From: an uncultured Eggerthella sp.
GTDB lineage: Bacteria > Actinomycetota > Coriobacteriia > Coriobacteriales > Eggerthellaceae
DNA length: 64,000 nucleotides
Assembly: GCA_900546175.1 (NCBI GenBank)
Contig: URBX01000006.1
Span: 50,613 to 114,612 of the forward strand
Reading direction: 5' to 3'
Made by a program: the position numbers and the translations under genes. The notes below the pieces were generated by a model. It was not told where the DNA came from. It made no database searches and saw only the letters and a list, made by a program, of their open reading frames with translations. Shown here piece after piece: positions 17,468 through 25,599 of this stretch (within the stretch, counting starts at the first letter, position 1; each line of letters starts with the position of its first letter).

Positions 17468-17962
17468 ATGGCAGATACTAAGCATATTCTTTCTATTTTG
17501 GTAGAAAACAAGCCAGGTGTATTGAGCCGTGTTACCGGTTTGATTTCCCGTCGTGGCTTCAATATTGAAAGTCTTTCTGTTGCAACCACGGAAGACTCAA
17601 AAATGTCTCGCTTGACAGCAGTTATTTTCTGTAATGAAACCGCTTTCGAGCAGATTACAAAACAGCTTCATAAGCTGATTAGTGTTCATAAAATTACCGA
17701 TCTTACCAACGAAGAGTATATTGAGCGTTCGCTAGTTCTCTACAAGGTTCATGCTCTTCCTGAGAAGCGCAGTGAAATTATCGAAATTGCAGATGTATTT
17801 CGTGCGAAAGTAATTGATGTGGGTAAGGCTTCGCTTACTTTGCAGGTTACCGGTAACGAGCGAAAGCTTAAGGGTATCGAAGATCTTTTGCGTGCCTATG
17901 GAATTAAGGAAGTAATTCGCACTGGTATGGTTGCTATGTCGCGTGGTCAGAAATTGAACTAG
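17468..17962 (+). CDS. ilvN: Acetolactate synthase, regulatory small subunit
   Basis: A 164-aa regulatory subunit with an N-terminal ACT domain (HILSILVENKPGVLSRVTG, residues 5-23) and the C-terminal AHAS small-subunit domain. It activates IlvB and confers valine feedback inhibition in this family. It begins 2 bp after ilvB and is probably translationally coupled. Confidence 0.96.
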   Translation: MADTKHILSILVENKPGVLSRVTGLISRRGFNIESLSVATTEDSKMSRLTAVIFCNETAFEQITKQLHKLISVHKITDLTNEEYIERSLVLYKVHALPEKRSEIIEIADVFRAKVIDVGKASLTLQVTGNERKLKGIEDLLRAYGIKEVIRTGMVAMSRGQKLN

Positions 17963-17992
17963 ATACGGGTAAATTTAGCGTATACTGTGTGT

Positions 17993-18025
17993 CTATGAGC
18001 TTTAGTGTACAAAAGTCAGTCATAG
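17993..18025 (+). other. Inverted repeat in the ilvN-ilvC gap
   Basis: CTATGA at 17993-17998 and TCATAG at 18020-18025, with an inner CTTT/AAAG pairing, can form a hairpin in the 81-bp gap before ilvC. A TATACT at 17980-17985 could be an internal -10. Either a processing site or nothing; no strong evidence. Confidence 0.25.
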
Positions 18026-18043
18026 AAGAAAGGGATAAACACC

Positions 18044-19039
18044 ATGGCTGTTACTATTTATTATGAATCAGATTGCAAACCTGAGGTAATTCAGAGCAAG
18101 AAGATTGCAGTTATTGGTTATGGCTCTCAGGGTCATGCTCATGCTTTGAATCTGAAGGATTCTGGTTGCGACGTTCGCGTTGGTCTTCGCGAGGGTTCTA
18201 AGTCTTGGGCTACTGCAGAAGAAGCAGGTCTTAAGGTTTGCACCATGGATGAGGCAGCTGCTGAAGCAGATCTCATCATGATTCTCGTTCCAGACGAGAA
18301 GCAGGCAAAAGTTTACGAGCAGCACATTGCTCCAAACTTGAACGAGGGTGACACCCTTGCATTTGCTCATGGTTTCAACATTCACTATGGCTACATTGTT
18401 CCTCCTGAGAACGTAAACGTAATCATGTGTGCTCCTAAGGGTCCTGGCCACATTGTACGTCGTCAATTCACTGAGGGTTCTGGTGTACCTGATTTGGTAT
18501 GCGTACAGCAGGATGCAACTGGTGATGCATGGGATATCGCATTGTCTTACGCATGGGGCGTTGGCGGTGCTCGATCCGGTATTCTTAAGGGTACCTTCAA
18601 GGAAGAGACCGAAGAAGACCTCTTCGGTGAGCAGGCAGTTCTTTGCGGCGGTTTGGTAGAACTCGTAAAGGCTGGCTTCGATACTTTGGTAGAGGCTGGC
18701 TATCCTCCAGAGCTCGCATATTTCGAGGTATATCATGAGGTAAAGATGATTGTTGACCTCATGTACGAAGGTGGTATTGGCTGGATGAACTACTCCATCT
18801 CCAACACTGCTGAATATGGTGAGTACTATGCTGGTCCTAAGGTTATCAACGAGGAGTCTCGTGCAGCAATGAAGCAGATTCTTGCTCGCATCCAGGACGG
18901 TTCTTTCGCTCAGGAATTTGTTGATGACTGCAACAACGACCACAAGTGGCTCCTTGAGCAGCGTGCAGCTTGCGACGCTCTCCTTATTGAAGAGACCGGC
19001 AAGAAGATTCGCTCCATGTTCTCTTGGATTAAGAAATAA
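18044..19039 (+). CDS. ilvC: Ketol-acid reductoisomerase (class I)
   Basis: NADPH-dependent isomeroreductase (331 aa) for the second step of the branched-chain pathway. The Rossmann motif GYGSQG is at 25-30. The beta2-alphaB loop (LREGSKSW) carries Arg and Ser residues associated with NADPH preference. The metal-binding acidic residues are in EEDLFGEQ. The length is that of the short class I enzyme. A strong ribosome site (AGAAGAAAGGGA) precedes the ATG. A terminator follows, closing the ilv cluster. Confidence 0.97.
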   Translation: MAVTIYYESDCKPEVIQSKKIAVIGYGSQGHAHALNLKDSGCDVRVGLREGSKSWATAEEAGLKVCTMDEAAAEADLIMILVPDEKQAKVYEQHIAPNLNEGDTLAFAHGFNIHYGYIVPPENVNVIMCAPKGPGHIVRRQFTEGSGVPDLVCVQQDATGDAWDIALSYAWGVGGARSGILKGTFKEETEEDLFGEQAVLCGGLVELVKAGFDTLVEAGYPPELAYFEVYHEVKMIVDLMYEGGIGWMNYSISNTAEYGEYYAGPKVINEESRAAMKQILARIQDGSFAQEFVDDCNNDHKWLLEQRAACDALLIEETGKKIRSMFSWIKK

Positions 19040-19100
19040 GGTTTTTGTATCTCCTTTTATCATCAAGATAGTGAGAGATATATACCTCTTGCGTACAAAA

Positions 19101-19133
19101 AGAAGGCTTCCATGGGTTGGGAGCCTTCTTTAT
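19101..19133 (+). terminator. Intrinsic terminator after ilvC
   Basis: An 11-bp stem with one G-T pair (AGAAGGCTTCC at 19101-19111, GGGAGCCTTCT at 19119-19129) is followed by TTTATT. Confidence 0.8.
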
Positions 19134-19208
19134 TGCAATAAAGTGAAGAAATTGCCGTACAATGCAGTAACTTACTGTTTAAATTGCTTTATGTGAAAGA
19201 AGGACAAA

Positions 19209-20294
19209 ATGGCTAGAGTTTACAACTTCTCCGCTGGTCCAGCTACTCTTCCTGTTGAAGTGCTTGAAGAGGCAGCTGCTGAAATGCTCGACTATCAAGG
19301 TACGGGTATGTCAGTAATGGAGATGAGCCATCGCAGCAAAGCTTTCGATAAAATTATTAAAGATGCCGAACAAGATTTGCGCGATTTGATGAGCATTCCA
19401 GACAACTATAAGGTTTTATTCTTGCAGGGTGGCGCTTTTCAGCAGTTTGCGGCTATTCCTATGAACCTTCTTAAGAAAGGCAAGGCTGACTATATCCTTT
19501 CTGGATCTTGGGGTAAGAAAGCATTTAAAGAGGCACAGAAGTATGGCGATGTAGTTGCTATTGCTTCTTCCGAAGATGCAAACTTTACGTATGTTCCAGA
19601 TGTAGACACTATCCAGTTCCGTGATGACATTGATTATGTCTACATTTGTGACAATGAGACTATTTATGGTACCAAGTTCCATAAATATCCAGAGGTTCCT
19701 GAAGGTGCAGTTCTTGTTGCCGACGTTTCTTCTTGCTTCTTGTCTGAGCCAATTGATGTAACCAAGTTTGGTGTTATTTATGGCGGCGTTCAGAAGAATA
19801 TTGGTCCTGCAGGTGCTGTAATTGTTATTGTTCGCGAAGATTTGATTCGTGATGACGTTCCTGAGTTTGTTCCTACTATGCTCAAGTATAAGTCTCAGGC
19901 AGATAAGGACTCCCTCTTCAACACTCCTCCTTGCTATACCATTTATATTTGCGGCAAGGTGTTTAAGTGGCTGAAAAAGCAGGGTGGTCTTGAAGGAATC
20001 TACGCGCTAAATCAGGAAAAAGCAGCAATTCTTTATGACTACCTTGATACTACCGATTTTTACAATGCTCCTGTTCGCAAAGAGGATCGCTCTATTATGA
20101 ACGTTCCTTTCACCTTGAAGAATCCAGATTTGGACGCTGCTTTCATCGAAGGCGCAAAAGCATGTGGCATTGAGAATATCAAAGGCCATCGTGATGTTGG
20201 TGGTATGCGTGCATCTATCTATAACGCAATGCCAAAAGCAGGTGTTGAAGCTTTGGTTGCTTACATGAAGGAATTTGAAGCAAACAACGCTTAA
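19209..20294 (+). CDS. serC: Phosphoserine aminotransferase
   Basis: PLP enzyme (361 aa) that converts 3-phosphohydroxypyruvate and glutamate to phosphoserine. The N-terminal YNFSAGPATLP and the PLP lysine K196 (GVQKNIGPAG) identify it. The C-terminal GHRDVGGMRASIYNA segment matches SerC and not other class V aminotransferases. serA and serB are not in the window. The ATG at 19209 is preceded by GAAAGAAGGAC. Confidence 0.96.
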   Translation: MARVYNFSAGPATLPVEVLEEAAAEMLDYQGTGMSVMEMSHRSKAFDKIIKDAEQDLRDLMSIPDNYKVLFLQGGAFQQFAAIPMNLLKKGKADYILSGSWGKKAFKEAQKYGDVVAIASSEDANFTYVPDVDTIQFRDDIDYVYICDNETIYGTKFHKYPEVPEGAVLVADVSSCFLSEPIDVTKFGVIYGGVQKNIGPAGAVIVIVREDLIRDDVPEFVPTMLKYKSQADKDSLFNTPPCYTIYICGKVFKWLKKQGGLEGIYALNQEKAAILYDYLDTTDFYNAPVRKEDRSIMNVPFTLKNPDLDAAFIEGAKACGIENIKGHRDVGGMRASIYNAMPKAGVEALVAYMKEFEANNA

Positions 20295-20623
20295 GAGAGT
20301 TTCTTTTGATGATGTGTAGGTTCGTTAAGAAAAAGCGGATTTGAAGCAAAAGAGACCTTTTTAATAACTAAATATGATATCTATTGTGTTTCTCTCGTGG
20401 ATTATGGATTTTTTTAGGAAAAACCCCTAAATTCTCATAAATAGCCACGGGAGTAACATGCTATAATCTGCAAGTCTGCCTATATATGTGGGCAGACTAG
20501 TATATTATTGGCCCCCGAGACATGTTTGTCGTTAATAACAAGGATAGTTATTAACCTACATGGTTTATGTTGAAACACAAACACGTACGAAGGGTCCCCG
20601 TATTTTTTTGAAAGGGGTCCGTT
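20295..20623 (+). promoter_or_regulatory. rpsA promoter and structured leader
   Basis: An extended -10 (TG at 20459-20460, TATAAT at 20462-20467) should start transcription near 20474. The leader of about 150 nt then holds three foldable parts: AGTCTGCC/GGCAGACT (20473-20480, 20491-20498), the perfect 9-bp GTTAATAAC/GTTATTAAC (20531-20539, 20547-20555), and a GG-T-CCCC element at about 20592-20599 that can pair with the AAGGGGTCC Shine-Dalgarno region. The first 160 bp hold no gene. Confidence 0.5.
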
Positions 20624-21784
20624 TTGACCGAAATTAAAAACACTTCTGTTATTGAATTCGAGGACATTTCTGATGAAGAAATGAACAAGATGATCGATGG
20701 CACTTTGACCGAATTTGATGAGGGCGATCTCATCGACGGCACTGTTGTTAAGATTGAGCATGACGAGGTTCTTGTTGATATCGGATTCAAGAGCGAAGGT
20801 GTTATTCCTGCACGCGAGCTTTCCATCCGTAAAGACGCAGATCCTTCTGAGGTTGTAAACCTGGGTGACAAGCTTGAAGCTTTGGTTCTCCAGAAGGAAG
20901 ACAAAGACGGTCGTTTGATTTTGTCCAAGAAGCGTGCTGAGTACGAGCGTGCTTGGATTCAGGTTGAAGATAAATTCAAGGCTGGCGAAGTTGTTACCGG
21001 TGAAGTTATCGAAGTTGTTAAGGGTGGCTTGATTCTTGACATCGGTCTCCGTGGCTTCTTGCCTGCATCTTTGGTTGACCTTCGTCGTGTTAAGGATCTT
21101 TCCGCATATCTTGGTACTGAGATTGAAGCTCGCGTTATTGAGATGGATCGCAACCGCAACAACGTTGTTCTTTCTCGTCGTGTTCTTCTTGAGGAAGGTC
21201 GCAAGAATGAGCGTGCTGAGATTCTTGAGAAGCTCACTAAGGGCATGCGTTTGAAGGGCACCGTTTCTTCCATCGTTGACTTTGGTGCATTTGTTGACCT
21301 TGGCGGTATTGACGGTCTCATTCACATCTCCGAGCTCTCTTGGAGCCACGTAAATCATCCTTCCGAGGTTGTTAAGGTTGGCGAAGAGGTTGAGGTTGAG
21401 GTTCTCGATGTTGATTTGCAGCGTGAGCGCATCTCTCTCGGCTTGAAGCAGACCACCGAGGATCCATGGACTAAGCTTGTTGAGACTTATCCTGTTGACT
21501 CTATTGTTGACGGTAAGGTTACCAAGATTGTTCCATTCGGTGCGTTCATTGAGCTTGATGATAATGTTGAGGGTCTTGTGCACATCTCTGAAATCGCTAT
21601 GAAGCACATTGATTCTCCAGCTCAGGTTGTTAAGGTTGGCGAAGTTGTAAAGGTTAAGGTTATGGACGTAAACGTTGAGCGTCGTCGCATTTCCTTGTCC
21701 ATGAAGGCTGCAGCTGAAGATCTTGGCATCGAAATTGATGTAGAAGAAGCAGAGCAGAAGGCAGAAGAGCCAGCTGCTGAGTAA
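20624..21784 (+). CDS. rpsA: 30S ribosomal protein S1
   Basis: RNA-binding ribosomal protein of 386 aa with four S1 domains (approximately 35-105, 120-185, 205-275 and 290-360), the short form common in Actinobacteria and Firmicutes, as opposed to the six-domain proteobacterial form. An acidic tail ends the protein. The start is TTG at 20624, set by AAAGGGG seven bases upstream; no ATG lies nearby in frame. It has its own promoter, leader and terminator. Confidence 0.95.
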   Translation: MTEIKNTSVIEFEDISDEEMNKMIDGTLTEFDEGDLIDGTVVKIEHDEVLVDIGFKSEGVIPARELSIRKDADPSEVVNLGDKLEALVLQKEDKDGRLILSKKRAEYERAWIQVEDKFKAGEVVTGEVIEVVKGGLILDIGLRGFLPASLVDLRRVKDLSAYLGTEIEARVIEMDRNRNNVVLSRRVLLEEGRKNERAEILEKLTKGMRLKGTVSSIVDFGAFVDLGGIDGLIHISELSWSHVNHPSEVVKVGEEVEVEVLDVDLQRERISLGLKQTTEDPWTKLVETYPVDSIVDGKVTKIVPFGAFIELDDNVEGLVHISEIAMKHIDSPAQVVKVGEVVKVKVMDVNVERRRISLSMKAAAEDLGIEIDVEEAEQKAEEPAAE

Positions 21785-21804
21785 TAAGCATCAAAATAAT
21801 CTTC

Positions 21805-21837
21805 AAAAAGACCCGGCATTGCTCGGGTCTTTTTTTA
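21805..21837 (+). terminator. Intrinsic terminator after rpsA
   Basis: AAAAAGACCCG at 21805-21815 pairs with CGGGTCTTTTT from 21824, followed by more T to 21837. Confidence 0.85.
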
Positions 21838-21892
21838 TGTTCAAGCGTAAGGAGCTTGGGTGTTCTACCAAAACTTTGATAGTATTACACCT

Positions 21893-22477
21893 ATGAAGAA
21901 GATATTTGTAACCGGCGGGATCGGCTCCGGTAAATCAACTCTTATCAAGTTTCTTGCAGATCATGGCGCTGCAGTTCTTGAAGCCGACAAAGTAGGTCAT
22001 GAAAACTTAAGTGATCCTGAAATGAAGGCCGAGCTTGTTGCTGCGTTTGGTAGTGACATATTAGATGAGAACGGCGAAGTGATTCGTTCTGCTCTTGCTT
22101 CAAAAGCATTTGTTTCTCCCGAAACCACTGCAAAGCTCGACTCGATTACTCAACCTCGCTTATACAAGCGTTGCCTTGAGAAACTTGATGAGCTTGGTAA
22201 GGAGCACGATGTTGTAGTCCTTGAAATGGCAATTCTCGATGGAAGAGATGATTTTGGCAACAATGCCGACATCATTTTAGCAGTAACTACTTCTCCTGAA
22301 GTTCGTATTGAGCGTTTGGTTGGTAGGGGACTAACTCGCCAAGATGCACAAAATCGTTTAGCAAGTCAGGTGCCAGAAGAACAACGTCTTGCTATTGCTG
22401 ATGTGGTTTTCAACAACGATGGTTCGCCTGAAGAATTCAAACAACAAATTGATACATGGTGGGAATCTTTTAAATGA
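21893..22477 (+). CDS. coaE: Dephospho-CoA kinase
   Basis: Last step of CoA synthesis: ATP-dependent phosphorylation of dephospho-CoA. The P-loop is GGIGSGKS (8-15 from the chosen start). The protein is 194 aa from the ATG at 21893, where the family normally begins (MKKIFVTGG). There is a rival GTG at 21860 with AAGGAG five bases upstream, which would add 11 residues. The ATG itself has no ribosome site, but TTGGGT/TAGTAT at 21856 and 21880 would start a transcript at the ATG, so a leaderless mRNA is possible. It ends in TGA overlapping uvrB (ATGA). Confidence 0.9.
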   Translation: MKKIFVTGGIGSGKSTLIKFLADHGAAVLEADKVGHENLSDPEMKAELVAAFGSDILDENGEVIRSALASKAFVSPETTAKLDSITQPRLYKRCLEKLDELGKEHDVVVLEMAILDGRDDFGNNADIILAVTTSPEVRIERLVGRGLTRQDAQNRLASQVPEEQRLAIADVVFNNDGSPEEFKQQIDTWWESFK

Positions 22478-24624
22478 GTCATCTTTCCAACATTGAAGGA
22501 AAACCTCTTGAAGGGAAAATTGAATCTCAGAGGCTTTCTGGTTCGCTTTTTAAGGTGGTTTCACCTTTTGAGCCCTCAGGTGATCAACCAAAAGCAATTG
22601 AACAGCTGAAGGCAAATATTGAAAAAGGAACACGCTATCAAACCCTTTTGGGAGTAACGGGCTCTGGTAAAACCTATACTATGGCCAAAACCATAGAGGC
22701 TCTTCAGCGCCCAACTTTAGTGTTGGCTCCAAATAAAACGCTTGCTGCTCAGCTTGCTGCGGAGCTTAAGGAATTCTTTCCTAACAATGCGGTAGTATAT
22801 TTTGTTTCCTACTACGATTACTATCAACCTGAAGCATACGTTCCTACAACTGATACCTTTATTGAAAAGGACGCCTCTATCAATGAGGAAGTGGAAAAGC
22901 TTCGCCATGCTGCCACCTCGGCGCTTCTGTCGCGCAGAGACGTTATTGTTGTTGCATCCGTGTCGTGTATTTATGGCATTGGTTCACCTGCAGAATATGC
23001 GGGAATGGCAATCTTTCTTGATAAAGATGTTGAACAAGACAGAAATGACGTAGTGACAAGTCTTATCGATATTCAATACGATCGCAACGATTATCAGCTG
23101 GATAGAGGGTGCTTTAGGGTTCGCGGTGACGTAATTGATATTTTTCCTCCGTATTCCGATAATCCTATTCGTGTTGAATTCTGGGGAGATGAGATTGAAG
23201 AAATCTCAGAGATTCATAAGGTAACAGGAGAAGTCCTTCAAACGTATGAAGCGCTTCCTATTTGGCCTGCGTCCCACTACGTTGCTGCCCGTCCTGCTAT
23301 CGAAAAAGCGCTCCATACAATTCAAGATGAACTCCAGGCTCGCTTGCAAGAATTTAATGAAGAAGGAAAGCTTCTTGAAGCGCAGCGTTTGGAAATGCGC
23401 ACGTCATATGATTTGGAAATGATTGAAACCATGGGCTTTTGCTCGGGAATTGAGAATTATTCGCGCCATTTAGATGGAAGAAATCCGGGCGAGCCCCCTT
23501 ACACTCTCATTGATTATTTCCCGGATGACTTTATCTGCTTTATAGATGAGAGTCATGTAACGGTTCCTCAGGTTCGTGGCATGTATGAAGGAGACCGCTC
23601 CCGTAAGGTAACACTGGTAGAGCATGGTTTCCGCCTTCCTTCTTGTTTAGATAATAGACCGCTTCGTTTTGATGAATTTGAACAGCGTATTCCGCAGTTT
23701 ATTTATGTTTCTGCTACTCCAGGAGACTATGAAAAGCGAGTATCTCAAGAGATAACAGAACAGATTATTCGTCCAACTGGCCTGCTTGATCCAGAAGTTG
23801 AGGTTCGCCCTATTCTATCCCAGATTGACGATATTGTTGATGAAGCAAAGATTCGTGCAGAGAAAAACGAGCGAGTTCTTATCACGACTCTCACTAAAAA
23901 AATGGCCGAAGACTTAACGGATTATCTCCTTGACCAAGGAGTGCGGGCCCGGTATATGCATTCTGATATTGGCACAGTTGAACGTGTTGAGATTTTACGA
24001 GAGCTTCGCAAAGGTACATTTGACGTATTGGTTGGCATTAACCTGCTTAGAGAGGGTCTTGACTTGCCAGAAGTGTCCCTTGTAGCCATTCTCGACGCCG
24101 ACAAAGAAGGCTTTTTGAGAAACCACCGTTCCCTTATCCAAACTATTGGTCGCGCTGCAAGAAACGCTTCAGGTCAGGTTTTGATGTATGCGGATAAAGT
24201 AACAGATTCTATGCGTCTTGCAATTGATGAAACAAATAGACGCCGTAGTATTCAGCTTGCATACAACCAAGAGCATGGTATTGTTCCTCAAACTGTTCGA
24301 AAAGGTATCAATGATTTAACTGATTTTCTTGAGAGTGAAGAAGGATCTGCTTCTTCAGAGGAGATTAATAAGGAGCTCGCTTCGTATTCTCGTGGTGAAG
24401 TGCTGAAGATTTTAACAGGCCTCGAAGGCGAAATGATGGAAGCTTCTGCTGCTATGGACTTCGAAAAAGCCGCAACGCTTCGCAATCAGATTCTTCGCTT
24501 GCGAAGCGAACTTGAAGGGCGAAGTGAAGAAGAAATCTTAGGGGACTTAAAGAAGAGCGCGCGAAAGGGAAGTGCTTTTGCTGCACGTAAGAAATCAGCT
24601 TATGGCGGTTCGCGTCGTTCGTAA
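22474..24624 (+). CDS. uvrB: Excinuclease ABC subunit B
   Basis: DNA-damage verification helicase of nucleotide excision repair (716 aa). Walker A GVTGSGKT is at 60-67, the DNA-inserted beta-hairpin motif (YYDYYQPEAY) at about 111-120, DESH as the Walker B, and helicase motifs V/VI (LREGLDLPE, QTIGRAARN). The C-terminal UVR domain that contacts UvrC is present near residues 650-685. The start overlaps the coaE stop. uvrA and uvrC are not in the window. Confidence 0.97.
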   Translation: MSHLSNIEGKPLEGKIESQRLSGSLFKVVSPFEPSGDQPKAIEQLKANIEKGTRYQTLLGVTGSGKTYTMAKTIEALQRPTLVLAPNKTLAAQLAAELKEFFPNNAVVYFVSYYDYYQPEAYVPTTDTFIEKDASINEEVEKLRHAATSALLSRRDVIVVASVSCIYGIGSPAEYAGMAIFLDKDVEQDRNDVVTSLIDIQYDRNDYQLDRGCFRVRGDVIDIFPPYSDNPIRVEFWGDEIEEISEIHKVTGEVLQTYEALPIWPASHYVAARPAIEKALHTIQDELQARLQEFNEEGKLLEAQRLEMRTSYDLEMIETMGFCSGIENYSRHLDGRNPGEPPYTLIDYFPDDFICFIDESHVTVPQVRGMYEGDRSRKVTLVEHGFRLPSCLDNRPLRFDEFEQRIPQFIYVSATPGDYEKRVSQEITEQIIRPTGLLDPEVEVRPILSQIDDIVDEAKIRAEKNERVLITTLTKKMAEDLTDYLLDQGVRARYMHSDIGTVERVEILRELRKGTFDVLVGINLLREGLDLPEVSLVAILDADKEGFLRNHRSLIQTIGRAARNASGQVLMYADKVTDSMRLAIDETNRRRSIQLAYNQEHGIVPQTVRKGINDLTDFLESEEGSASSEEINKELASYSRGEVLKILTGLEGEMMEASAAMDFEKAATLRNQILRLRSELEGRSEEEILGDLKKSARKGSAFAARKKSAYGGSRRS

Positions 24625-24671
24625 TCTGGCGATAGATTGCTCACCAAGAAAAGAGAAAGAGAGTATCGATA

Positions 24672-25130
24672 GTGCGTGCACTTATCCAGCGAGTGGATTC
24701 AGCTTCGGTTTCTATTGAAGGGCAAAAGCCCCGTGAAATTAACCAAGGTTATGTAATTCTTTTAGGTATTGGCCACGATGATACCCAAGAGTTAGCGCAA
24801 AAGCTCTGGGAAAAGATATATAAACTGCGTCTTTTCGAAGATCAAGCAGGCAAAACAAACCTCTGCCTACAAGACGTGGGAGGATCAGTGCTTCTAGTAT
24901 CGCAGTTCACTCTTTATGCCGATTGTAAAAAAGGAAATCGTCCTTCTTTTACTAAGGCGGGAAGTCCTAATAGTGCATGTGAACTCTACGAGTATTTTGC
25001 AAGTTTAGTGCGCCAGTCGGGTGTTGAAATTCAGACAGGTTGGTTTGGCGAAATGATGAAGGTGTCTTTAGTCAATGATGGTCCTTTTACGATATGGCTT
25101 GATACTGAATCTCTGGGATGGGAGAAATGA
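24672..25130 (+). CDS. dtd: D-aminoacyl-tRNA deacylase
   Basis: Chiral proofreading enzyme (152 aa) that hydrolyses D-aminoacyl-tRNAs. The two active-site motifs are SQFTLYAD and a C-terminal NDGPFT in place of the common NxGP(V/F)T. It starts with GTG at 24672 (MRALIQRV is the classic N-terminus) after a GAAAGAGAG ribosome site. It ends in TGA and is the only TGA-terminated gene here not forced by an overlap. Confidence 0.96.
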   Translation: MRALIQRVDSASVSIEGQKPREINQGYVILLGIGHDDTQELAQKLWEKIYKLRLFEDQAGKTNLCLQDVGGSVLLVSQFTLYADCKKGNRPSFTKAGSPNSACELYEYFASLVRQSGVEIQTGWFGEMMKVSLVNDGPFTIWLDTESLGWEK

Positions 25131-25279
25131 GATAGGATAAAAGCCAAACGAAGGTTGATCCAAACGAAGTGTTGAAAAAGATAGAACAATAGGGTATTCT
25201 CTTTGAAACTTGCGGACTAACCAGAGTGTGGTTGCCAGGATGACAAGAAAAAAGTTTCTAAAATATTTAGAAATAATTC

Positions 25280-25308
25280 TTGACGAGCAACGGTAACATG
25301 CGTATTAT
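25280..25308 (+). promoter_or_regulatory. tRNA promoter
   Basis: TTGACG (25280-25285) and TATTAT (25303-25308) are separated by 17 bp, the best promoter match in the window, and the start point would lie just before tRNA-Gln. Confidence 0.75.
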
Positions 25309-25322
25309 ACTTTCTTGCGCAT

Positions 25323-25396
25323 TGGGGTTTCGTCTAATGGTAGGACACCGGTTTCTGGTACCGCACGTGGGGGTTCGACTCCCTCAACCCCAGCCA
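25323..25396 (+). tRNA. tRNA-Gln (CTG)
   Basis: The acceptor stem TGGGGTT pairs with AACCCCA (25386-25392). The anticodon loop TTCTGGT reads CTG, and the T-arm GGTTCGACT is normal. G is the discriminator and CCA is encoded. It is the first of a two-tRNA transcript. Confidence 0.95.
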
Positions 25397-25400
25397 AATT

Positions 25401-25477
25401 GGCCCCGTCGTCTAGCGGTTTAGGACGCCGCCCTCTCAAGGCGGAGATCGCCGGTTCGAATCCGGTCGGGGCTACCA
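25401..25477 (+). tRNA. tRNA-Glu (CTC)
   Basis: The acceptor stem GGCCCCG pairs with CGGGGCT (one G-U). The anticodon stem CCGCC/GGCGG encloses CTCTCAA with anticodon CTC. The T-loop TTCGAAT is normal, and CCA is encoded at 25475-25477. It lies 4 bp after tRNA-Gln. Confidence 0.95.
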
Positions 25478-25488
25478 GTTAACTATGC

Positions 25489-25512
25489 AAAGCCGCTTTA
25501 AGCGGCTTTTTT
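25489..25512 (+). terminator. Intrinsic terminator after the tRNA pair
   Basis: The stem AAAGCCGC/GCGGCTTT (25489-25496, 25502-25509) is followed by a T-tract to 25512. Confidence 0.85.
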
Positions 25513-25550
25513 GTTTTCTTCTGCCTATTTTCGCCTATAACCTGCGGTTT

Positions 25551-25559
25551 TGTTATAAT
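25551..25559 (+). promoter_or_regulatory. Extended -10 of the BTAD regulator gene
   Basis: TGT-TATAAT at 25551-25559 lies between the tRNA terminator and the gene at 25600. Confidence 0.5.
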
Positions 25560-25599
25560 AAAAACACCCTTACGGCGTTCTCCTTTAAGGAGAGCCATC

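Noticed and set aside
25144..25169. CCAAACGAAG direct repeat (25144-25153 and 25160-25169)
   Set aside because: A single pair with a 16-bp period between dtd and the tRNA promoter, not linked to any promoter or gene; likely chance or a small duplication.
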